64,000 nucleotides of DNA from Piromyces finnis (Eukaryota > Neocallimastigomycota > Neocallimastigomycetes > Neocallimastigales > Neocallimastigaceae). The DNA lies in the NCBI GenBank assembly GCA_002104945.1, contig MCFH01000005.1, forward strand, positions 1,167,501-1,231,500. The letters run 5' to 3'. The notes under the pieces were generated by a model. The model saw only the letters and a list, made by a program, of their open reading frames with translations. It made no database searches and had not been told where the DNA came from. Shown here in pieces: positions 48,493 through 64,000 of this stretch; the stretch's first letter is position 1; each line of letters begins with the position of its first letter. A program made the translations under genes and the position numbers.

Positions 48493-51400
48493 ATGAGTAC
48501 TTTATATAAGTTGTCTACAGCAGCTTCAAAAAATAATAATGGTAATTTAACTCTGTATTTTATTTAAAACTATGTGTATTTAAATAAGAATATATATAAT
48601 TATTACTATAATATTGTGGGGAAAAATTAGTAAAACTCTAAATTTATTATTATTATTATTTTTTTTTATAATTTTTTTTACATAATTATAATAATTTATA
48701 ATTAAATAAAACTTGGAATTTGATTCAATTTTTTTTTTTTTTTATAAAAAAAAAAAAAAGATAAGTTAAATAGTCCAAAAATAAGTAAAATTTCCAATTC
48801 ACCCTTATCACCGAAAATAAAAAGAACCATTGACGAACATCATAAAAAATCAAAAATCATTAGAAATAGAAATTATAATTATGGTGGAAAAGGCATCAAC
48901 CAAAATAATAGTTTTCATTTTAATAAAAAAAATCTTCAAAAAAATCTTCAACTAAATTCACCAAATTCTTTAATTCCTTTCAATTCCTCAGTATTTAATA
49001 GCCCTACAACACTTCAAGAAAATGGTGATAATCCATACCTTCAATTACCATCACCCGAAGAAAATAATCCTATTAAAAATGAAATTGATACCCAAAATTT
49101 CTCTAATAGAGAAATGTTATATTTTAGGAATGAAGCCCAAGATACCAATGAAAATAGTAATGAAAAGAACATCACTACTACTTTTACTACTACTTGTACT
49201 AATGATGATGATGATGATGTTGTAAAAGAAACAATAGATGATGAAACAATCAATTCACAATCCATCATCTCAATCATAAATGAAGCTAATCATAGGGAAG
49301 GCGGAGAAGAAAAAGAAAAATACCTTTATGAAAATGAAATAAATTTATCGGAAACAGAAAATGAAGTAAATGATATGGATTGTTATGGTAGTAGTGGTAG
49401 TGGTAGTGGTAGTGATGATAATAATAGTGATAATAATTTGGAAATACAATTAAATGAAATGAAAAACTATTCTATACTATCAAATAGTAATTTAAATTCT
49501 CTTCAAAATACCATCATTCAAAACGAATTAGATGATACAAATAAATTAAATCCATATGACAAAGTTTATAGTGGCATTATGGATGACAAATCAAGTCCTA
49601 CTACGGAAGATATCAATAGTATTGTTATGAAGGAAAAAGAAGAAGAAGAAGATGAGGAGGAGGAGGAGGAGGATGATGAAAAATTAAATATCATGGAAAA
49701 TGTTGGTAATTTTGTAATGAGTAATGAAAACCTTCATAGTATAGCTATGGTGGATAGTGATAACGATGATAATAAATTAAGTCCTATTGAAGAAGAAGTT
49801 AGTAGTATGATGGTTAATGATCATCCTAGTGATAATACAACAAGTAGTAATAGTATTAAGGAAAAATTAAATCAATTTTTATTGGAAAATGGTGATAATT
49901 TAGATAATTTATATAATATTGATGAAATTGTTAATGTGAATTTGGATGCTCTTAATCAACTTTTAAATGATAATAATTCATCCGAATTCATCAATTCTCT
50001 TTTAAATACAACCGACTTATCTTCCGTTAATGTTGTTGTTGATGATAGTGGTGAGCAACAAACTACTACACTATCAGAATTGATTGGAGGGCCAAACCCT
50101 TCTTTAAAATCGTATCATTCATCAAAATCTTTATTCAATGGAATTTCGGGTAGAGAGGATCAATCAATTGATAAGACTAACAACAACAACAACAACAACA
50201 ACAATAACAACAACGGCAACAACAGCAATAATATCAATAATAATTGTAATAATAATGATGATAATGATGAAAATCAAAATGTAATTCATAATACATCGGA
50301 TACTTTTACTAATCATGAAGAAATGATAAATTCAGAAATATCATCAAAGATAAATTTATTAAATTTGGATGATACTCTTAATTCTACTACTACTACTACT
50401 ACTACTAGTAATGGCTATAATAGTAATGATAATAGCAATAGTGATAATAATAATGATAATACCAATGAAATTGATCTTTTATTACATCCTTTTGAACCTT
50501 TATTTAAATATACTAAAGAAACTTTTAAAAAAATAAATGAAAACCAAGAGATGCTTGGGGATGAACATGGTAAATATAATGACAATCCGCCGATAGAGTA
50601 TCAACCTTATCATGCTAAGGATAAAGAAAAAAATAAAGAGAGAGTTGTTGAGGATATGAATCATGAATCTTCTGCCTCTTCATTCACTACCCTACAAAAA
50701 AATACTAAAATTGAAATTTCTACGCATTCTACCTCAATCAATTATCATAATGAAAGAGAACAAACTCTATCACCACCGGATCATTCTATGACATCTAAAG
50801 TTTTAAATTCAAATAAAAGCTTTACACTACCAAAAGTAGTCGATACACCCTTATTTTATTCCACTACACTTTCTAGTAGCAGTAGCAGCAGTAGTAGTAA
50901 TGGAGGGGAAACTAATCATCGAAATTTGGAAGCTTTGCATGATCAAATAATGAAAGATCATCAAAAATCGGTTGCTACCGATTCTTCCACAAAAAATACC
51001 ACTGGCGTTATCATTCGTAGATATAAGGATAAATCATCGGAAAAGGTGGATACATCCATAAAGAAAAGTTTAAAATTGAAGAGTAAAAAGATGCGGTCCA
51101 AGTGTAAACCTTCTCATGTAAGTTCTCTTCGAAAAGAAATCTTAAAACGTAGTTTTCAACATCATGAAAATGATTCTTCTAATAAACGATTAAAATTGGA
51201 CGAAAAAGTAAATGGAAAACATCATCATCATGGCGGTATAACCAATGCTAAAGTTTTAACACCTATTCAAAATGATTCTAATCCTGGTCAGCATCATCAT
51301 CATCACCATCAGAAAGAGGAAGAGGCAAAAACTATCTCATCCTCTTCTTCTCATAACGACACTACCAATGAAATAAATTCATCCATTAAACATTCATCCT

Positions 51401-51889
51401 CCTCTTCCACCCTAACCTCATCCTCAATAACATCAACTTCTTCTGACAGAACCTCAAAAATTCAGAAATCCCATTCCGCCAAACTCTGCCATACCAAATC
51501 TTTAAAAAGGATGACAAGTGCTTCCTCCTTAGATTCCTATTTTCAAAATGTCTCAACGTCATCAAGACCTTATATGCCTGTAGGTATTGCTTTAAAAAAG
51601 GAGCAAGGTATTATTACAAAACATGGTGTCATTCCTTTTAAAAATGATAAATCTAAACCTATTGATATAATTCATCATGAAATTCCAGTATTAACTGGTA
51701 ATACCGCCAATCTCATGAATTCCTTTTTATCCATGTCAGCAGCAGCAGCAACAACAACAACGGCAACTACGAACAATAATAATGGTCTTAAAAATGAACC
51801 CATAAATACCTCCACCACACTTTCAATGTCAAATTTCATTGACAACTACCTAAATAATAATACTTCAATGAAAGAAGGTAAATACAAAA

Positions 51890-51921
<32 letters not shown>

Positions 51922-52480
51922 AAATATAAAATATATATATATATATATATATTAAATCAAAATAATGATTTAAAATTTATTGAAATCATATATATTATAA
52001 ATAATAATGATTTATTAAAAAAAATTTTTTTTAATAATAATAATAATAATAGATCATATTAAATCAAATACGATGCAGTTAATTATTCCTTCAAGTAATC
52101 CGAAAAAATCTATTAAAAATTATAACCAATTAACATTGAATTCAGAAAAATTAAAAGTAAATACCAATAATAATAACGGTAATACTATGGATACAAATAG
52201 TAATAATATGAAAATATCAAATGCTTCGTCATCTTCTTCCCAATCCAAATTTGATACTTTTAACACCCCTAAAAATAATGTTACTGAGAGTACCATGATG
52301 GATGATACCCCATTAATTTATCTTCAAAATTCCCGTAAAAATCTTGTGAAATACATTAAAAATTCTATTAAAAAACAATCGGGTAAAATTCAACAAACAA
52401 AATCAACAGCTGAACGTAAAGGTTTGGTGGTTCAGAAAAATAAATTAGTTCGTAAGAAAAAATGGCTTAAAAGTGTTTAA
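48493..52480 (+). CDS. Unrecognised low-complexity acidic/Ser-rich protein (3 exons, 1197 aa)
   Basis: Not recognised. Exons 48493-48541, 48761-51877 and 52053-52480, with donors GTAATT and GTAAAT and acceptors AAAAG and TAATAG. The joints read SKNNN-DKLNSPKISK and SMKEG/D-HIKSNTMQL. Residues 17-140 are basic and Asn/Ser-rich, followed by long acidic stretches (runs of Asp and Glu near 200-230), Asn and Ser runs and a His run. From about 630 a basic part contains KKSLKLKSKKMRSKCK and LRKEILKRSF. PYMPVGIALKKEQGIITKHG and PIDIIHHEIPVLTGNTANLM look ordered. The C-terminus is strongly basic (KNLVKYIKNSIKKQSG, VRKKKWLKSV). Charge pattern and basic patches suggest a nuclear protein, but no domain supports this. 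Reading through the last intron would end in A/T-derived sequence at 52062. Confidence 0.75.
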
Positions 52481-53146
52481 AAAAAGAAATTATATATAAT
52501 AATGATAAAAAAAAAATAATAGTAATAATAAATTAAGAAAAGATTTTATCTTTTATTTTTTCCCCCTTTATCTTTTAAAATGTATGACAATATTATCATA
52601 ATAATAATAATAATTAATTGTTGGTTTTTTTTCTTCTTCTTTTTTTTATATTAACGAAATTTATTTTATTTTATTTTATTTTATTTTATTTTATTTTATT
52701 TTATTTTTAAAATTTTTTTTTTAAATTTTATATATATAATTATAAATATATATATATATATTTTTATCTATTACCTTGTAAAAATAAAATAAAATAAAAA
52801 AAAAAAAAAAATTATACAATAAAATAATGCTAAAAGATTTTCAATACTAAAGTCTGTAATTTAAAAAAAAAAAAAAAGAAAAGAAAAAAAAAAAAACATT
52901 AAACGATTATAGAATAAAATATATATAATAAATATTTGCAAAAATATAATTTTAATAATAATTAAAAAAATATTTAGGAAAAATCCTATTAAAGATAGAC
53001 ATTGAATAATTCTAATATTTAGTCATTTTTCGTAATTGATTCTTTGGTTTAAAATATATATTTTATTAAATATATATTTGTATATATTTAATAAAATCAA
53101 AGACTTATAATAAAAAAAAAAAGTTTTTTTTTTTTTTCAATGGTTT

Positions 53147-53180
<34 letters not shown>

Positions 53181-53219
53181 ATGATATTTCTGAGGTGAGG
53201 ATGAAGGCTGACAGCGTTT
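52481..53219. other. Convergent intergenic region with hairpin and TTTTA array
   Basis: Lies between the stops of two converging genes. It includes a (TTTTA)n array at about 52660-52708, A runs near 52798 and 52863, and an inverted repeat with 16-bp perfect arms (53061-53076 and 53081-53096). The stem can extend imperfectly to TCTTTG (53041-53046) and CAAAGA (53098-53103). Confidence 0.75.
53061..53096. terminator. Hairpin between convergent genes
   Basis: The perfect 16-bp arms begin TTTTATTAAATATATA and are separated by only four bases. The hairpin is about 580 bases past one stop and 125 bases past the other. It could mark the 3' ends of both transcripts. A termination role is inference from position only; eukaryotic polymerase II genes do not need such hairpins. 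Confidence 0.3.
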
Positions 53220-56896
<3,677 letters not shown>

Positions 56897-57832
56897 TTTT
56901 TTTTATTATTACTATTTTTTTTTTATTTATGTAGATAGAATATTTTTATTTTATTATTAATTCTATGGTCTTTATTTCTTATCTTTTATTAAATAGTATA
57001 ATTTAAATAGTACAATAAAAATTTAATCCATAAATAGGCAAGTTATCCTTAATAAATATACAAATATTTGATGATGTAGTAAATAGTCTATTCAAATTTT
57101 AGATAATATTATATATATTGTATATTTTTAACAATAATATAAAGTATCACTAATTTTATTTTATTTTTATTTTTTATGTGTATTTATTAATCTTTGTAAA
57201 GCAATAATAAAGAATTACTTAAAAACTTTTATTAAGTTCTATAATACATTTGTATAATTAAAAAAAAATAACTAAATTGAAATAATTGTTATTTTGCTGC
57301 TCACAAAGGTTCCTTTTTTTAAAAAAAAAAAAAAATATATACATATATAACATATATATATAATGTTAAATAATAAAATTATTTTATAAATTTTATCAAC
57401 AACTCTGTTTTTAATTTTAAATTAAAAAAGTTTAATTTTTTTTCTCCAAATTGTAAATTTTAAATATTTTTATTTTACAAATAGGATGAAAATAATCAAT
57501 ATTTATAAAGCCTTTTTTACAATATTTAATAATGTTTTATATATACATATATTTATAATATGTAATTAAAAAAAAAACTTAGCCTCATTATTCATATTAC
57601 ATATATTTAATCTATTAATCACAATAATAAAATCTATTTGATTATGAGGAAAAAAAAAAAAAGTTTAAATATATATTTATAATTTTCCTTTTTAACCTTG
57701 ATTTTCTAAAGATTAATATGTAATTTTAAAAAAAAATATTTCAATAATTTATTTCATTATAATAAATGATAATCTAAAAAATATTACTTATAATAATATC
57801 TTTACACAAAAATAAAATAAAATAATTAAAAA
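56897..57832. other. Divergent intergenic region
   Basis: There are 936 bases between the start of the coiled-coil gene (-) and the receptor gene (+). It is AT-rich with A runs at 57321-57334 and 57651-57662. No recognisable element is seen. Promoters of both genes must be here. Confidence 0.6.
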
Positions 57833-60766
<2,934 letters not shown>

Positions 60767-61682
60767 AAATAAAAATAATCAAATAATATTATTATTTACA
60801 ATAATTATAAACATTTTTTAATTATATATAAAATAAATAATTTAACATATGATATATGAAATGGTATTCTCAAATCAACAATGAATGTATATAATATATA
60901 TATACATAAATATATTTTGGTTTATTTTTACATTAAAATAATCCTTGTTATATTAAAATGTAGTTTGAAATTAGAAATCTTAATTCTTGAAATTTAAATT
61001 TCATAAAATTTTACATTATTATAACTTTAACATGAAAATAAATATTCATTATTACTTAAATATCTATAATACCTTTTTTTTTTTTTTCAAATTTGAAATT
61101 GAAATTAATTTTTTAAAATATAATTTTAGTAATTTAATTAAATAAATATTTTTATTTTAATTTGTCTAATTATAATCCTACTTTTTTTACAATATTATTG
61201 ATTTTTTTTAAAATTGAAATTAATTCAATATTTTAATTTCTTTTTATTATATATATGAAAAAACAAGGAAAAAAAAAATTATTTTTCATAGTTAATATAT
61301 TAGCATTGAATTGTTTTATTATAATTTTTTTATTCGTTTTATTTTTATTATTTTTTTTTATTTCTATAAATAAATTACAAGATTTTTTTTTTTTTTTTTT
61401 TTTTTTGAAAGCTTTTTGTATATTTTTTTGTGATTTGGAAAAAAAAAATAAAAATACAATTGTATTTTTTATTTTCTTTTATTATACATTTTTTGGTCTA
61501 AATATTTTATGAATTTGTGAAATAGTTGCTGATAAAAAAAATGGATAGATTATAGTAAAATAAAAGTCCTAAAAAAGTTTAATAAAAAAAATAAGTATTT
61601 ATTTATTTTTTTTTCTTTTTATAATACCTTTATTTTAGAGAGAGGAAAAAATAAAGCTTTTTTTTATTTTTATTTAAATAAT
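60767..61682. other. Convergent intergenic region
   Basis: Between the receptor stop (+) and the threonine synthase stop (-). AT-rich with T runs at 61077-61088 and 61385-61406. The plus-strand frame at 61255-61512 is made of Phe/Leu/Ile from T runs and is not a credible gene. Nothing else is seen. Confidence 0.65.
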
Positions 61683-63296
61683 TTAGAATCCCTTCATAGT
61701 TTCTTCAATAACTAATCTAACTTGCTTTAAGGCAATTTCCTTCTTACCACCATCAGTCTTAACATCAATGCACTTCTTTGGTCTACCTAAAAGGTTAACA
61801 AGAGCCTTTGGAGCAATTTCTTCATAAACAACTTCCTTAGAAGCAATCTTTTCACCAGAGTAGTTGTTAATAGCTGGAAGAACGGCTTCTGGGAACTTAC
61901 CTGGGTGAGCAGTAGAAAGGCAAATAGTGTAAACTGGGTTCTTAGCATGCATCTTTTCAGCAGCAGCAACACCAACAGCAGTGTGTGGGTCAAGAACGTA
62001 GCTGGAAGACTTGCAGTGATAGTAGCGACCAATAGTTTCAGTAGTCTTTTCATCAGTAACATTGAAAGAATCGAAAAGAGTGTGAGCACGTTCAAGAACT
62101 TCAGCTGGAGCAGTGAAACCACCAGAAGTCTTTAATTGTTGCATCCATTCGGCAATGGTAGCACTGGCCTTTTCATCATCAGCAGCAGTAGCGGTAGTGC
62201 TTTCAACACGACCATCACCACGGACTAAGTACCAGATAAGACGTTCAAAGTTGGAACTGATGAGAATATCCATAGCTGGAGAAAGAGTTTGCTTAACTTC
62301 TGGTTCATTTGGACCAACCTTCTTCTTTTCGTAGGAACCAGTTTGCATGAAACGGTAAAGAATATCATTTTCGTTAGTAGCAATGCAAAGACGGTCAGCT
62401 GGAAGACCCATACGAACAGCATAGTAACCAGCTAAAATATCACCAAAGTTACCAGATGGAACAACAAATTGAATCTTTGGAAGAGTTTCTGGCTTGGTAT
62501 CAGCATTAACAGCAACATTTAACTTCTTTAATAAAGTGAAGTAAGAGTAGAAGTAGTAAACAGTTTGAGCAAGAATACGAGCCCAGTTAATAGAGTTGAT
62601 AGCACCTAATTGGTACTTGTTCTTGAATTCGGCGTCAGAGAAGAGAGCCTTAACAGTTTCTTGACAGTCATCGAAAGTACCTTCAACAGAAACATTGAAG
62701 ACATTTGGATCGAGAACAGAAGTCATTTGAGATTCTTGAATGTTACTAACACGACCCTTTGGGTGAAGAATGAAAACAGAAATGTTCTTCTTACCACGAA
62801 GACCGTAGATAGCAGCACCACCAGTATCACCACTAGTAGCACCAAGAACGGTAATACCGTCTTGCTTTTCATCTTGTTTCTTGTCCTTGTTCTTTCTAAT
62901 TAAGAAGTATTCGAAAAGATTACCTAAGAATTGAAGAGCAACATCCTTGAAAGCAAAAGTTGGACCGTGGAAAAGTTCTAAAACGTAAAGTTGGTCGTTA
63001 GTGACGTTTGGAAGTTTGTTTAATGGAGTGATGTCCTTGTCATCGAAAGTGGAGTAAGACTTTTCAATGATAGTCTTAAGATCATCATTTGGAATTTCAT
63101 TAACGTCAATGAAAAGACGAAGAACTTGGTAAGCAAGATCAGTAAATTTTAAGTTGGACCATTCAGCAATTTTTGAGAATGGAACTTTTGGAATTTCAGA
63201 TGGGATATATAAACCACCATCTGGAGCAAGACCTTGTAAAACGGCATTTTCAAAAGTAAGACCGCTAGATTGACCACGAGTACTTCTGTATCTCAT
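61683..63296 (-). CDS. THR4: Threonine synthase (intronless, 537 aa)
   Basis: PLP-dependent enzyme converting O-phospho-L-homoserine to L-threonine and phosphate, the last step of threonine synthesis. The start MRYRSTRGQSSGLTFENAVL matches the fungal/bacterial long form, continuing LQGLAPDGGLYIPSEIP. The PLP lysine is Lys117 in HGPTFAFKDVALQF. The phosphate-binding loop is LGATSGDTGGAAIYG (about 151-165). RVSNIQESQMTSV, SINWARILAQTVYYF, FVVPSGNFGDILAGYYA and STAHPGKFPEAV are further family blocks. Length is a little above the yeast enzyme (about 514). It is the only large single-exon gene in the window. It has much higher G+C and strongly selected codons (AAG, GGT, GCC, AAC), pointing to high expression. 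Several antisense frames are by-products of this codon bias. Confidence 0.97.
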   Translation of the reverse strand: MRYRSTRGQSSGLTFENAVLQGLAPDGGLYIPSEIPKVPFSKIAEWSNLKFTDLAYQVLRLFIDVNEIPNDDLKTIIEKSYSTFDDKDITPLNKLPNVTNDQLYVLELFHGPTFAFKDVALQFLGNLFEYFLIRKNKDKKQDEKQDGITVLGATSGDTGGAAIYGLRGKKNISVFILHPKGRVSNIQESQMTSVLDPNVFNVSVEGTFDDCQETVKALFSDAEFKNKYQLGAINSINWARILAQTVYYFYSYFTLLKKLNVAVNADTKPETLPKIQFVVPSGNFGDILAGYYAVRMGLPADRLCIATNENDILYRFMQTGSYEKKKVGPNEPEVKQTLSPAMDILISSNFERLIWYLVRGDGRVESTTATAADDEKASATIAEWMQQLKTSGGFTAPAEVLERAHTLFDSFNVTDEKTTETIGRYYHCKSSSYVLDPHTAVGVAAAEKMHAKNPVYTICLSTAHPGKFPEAVLPAINNYSGEKIASKEVVYEEIAPKALVNLLGRPKKCIDVKTDGGKKEIALKQVRLVIEETMKGF

Positions 63297-64000
63297 TTTT
63301 TAATAATATTATTATTATTGAATTTTTTTTTATGAAGGTTTATGTATTGTAGAAAACTATAAAAGTATAATTATATATAATAAAAATAAAAATAAATTAT
63401 TATCTTGTTTTATATTTATTGTATTTGTTTTTTGTATTATTTTTTTTTGTAATTTATTTATAAAATGTGGTAATTACTTTCTAAATAAAAATAAAAATGG
63501 TGGATTATATCTAATATTTTGTATATATTAAATATAAACTTTTATTATTATTTTTATTATTTAGTTTTTTTTAAAATTTTGTTAAAGAATTAAAAAAAAA
63601 AAAAAAAAAAAAAAACATATATATGAATATTAAAGATTATTTTAGGAAAAAATTTAATTGGAATCTGATATTGATAATATATTAAAATATATTGTAATAT
63701 ATTATACTATTAAAATACCATTGAATAGTTTAAAAAAATCTTTAAAAACTTTTAAAGAAAATAAATCAAAAAGTTTATAAAGGATGATTGGAAAATAAAC
63801 CTATAATAATATATGGATATAATATATTATCATTATACTGTTATTATATTGAATTTTATTATCCATTATTTCTTAATAAAAGTAAATGTATAAATAATAA
63901 TAATTTAAATAAATTTACTTATCATAACAAAAAAAAAATTTAAATAAAGCACAGCACATTTTAAAATGTTGAAAAGTGTTGAATATATATGTAAATTTGG
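63297..64000. other. Upstream region of threonine synthase
   Basis: About 700 bases, AT-rich, with an A run at 63592-63615. Promoter elements are presumably here but not recognisable. An ATG at 63966 with 11 open codons reaches the window edge; that is too short to call. Confidence 0.5.

Noticed and set aside
51878-52062. Read-through end of the gene at 48493 (Lys run then YKIYIYIYI)
   Set aside because: This is intron sequence. A GTAAAT donor at 51878 and a TAG acceptor at 52052 restore a long in-frame basic C-terminus.
61787-62903. Several open frames on both strands inside threonine synthase
   Set aside because: Shadows caused by the biased codon use of a highly expressed gene; no domains.
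63966-64000. Start of a plus-strand gene (MLKSVEYICKF...) at the window edge
   Set aside because: Only 11 codons are available; not enough to distinguish from chance.

Overview
The window is nuclear DNA of an intron-rich, extremely AT-rich eukaryote. Non-coding DNA is made almost entirely of A and T, with long A and T runs, trinucleotide and pentanucleotide arrays, GT...AG introns (mostly GTAA/GTAT donors and TAG acceptors) and proteins carrying long Asn, Gln, Ser and His runs. A solute-binding-like domain joined to a class C 7TM domain, together with a centrosomal/ciliary ADIP-family protein, points to a zoosporic fungus, most likely an anaerobic gut fungus (Neocallimastigomycota). This assignment is inference; a Dictyostelium-like amoeba is the main alternative but is less likely given 10-20 introns per gene.

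Layout. (1) 1-149: 5' end of an unidentified minus-strand gene, divergent from (2) 2862-6631(+), a 15-exon long-chain acyl-CoA synthetase followed at once by a ~410-bp TTTTA array. (3) 8666-13075(+): 20-exon NAA15, the ribosome-bound auxiliary subunit of N-terminal acetyltransferase A. (4) 13862-16623(-): 11-exon ADIP/SSX2IP/Msd1-like coiled-coil protein. (5) 17590-23005(-): 8-exon TBC-domain Rab GAP with a ~1,100-residue disordered tail. (6) 24891-25572(+): ribosomal protein eL36. (7) 25573-39692: a 14-kb gene desert dense in oligo(dA)/oligo(dT) tracts, with a compound AAT array, a 40-bp tandem repeat and two 16-bp palindromes. (8) 39693-44780(+): a 1,569-residue Asn-rich protein with AT-hook-like motifs and unrecognised terminal domains. 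(9) 44781-48492: a second long AT desert. (10) 48493-52480(+): a 1,197-residue unrecognised low-complexity protein. (11) 53220-56896(-): a coiled-coil, Gln/Asn-rich protein whose frame is broken by one base inside an AAT array. (12) 57833-60766(+): solute-binding-domain/7TM class C receptor. (13) 61683-63296(-): intronless threonine synthase.

The genes do not form one pathway. They mix housekeeping functions (lipid activation, protein N-acetylation, translation, threonine synthesis), trafficking and cytoskeleton functions (TBC, ADIP), sensing (7TM receptor) and three probably lineage-restricted low-complexity proteins. Two of these three have the longest non-coding upstream regions in the window. 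Exon models were built by hand from splice signals and reading frame. All spliced lengths are multiples of three with no internal stop, except the broken gene at 53220-56896.
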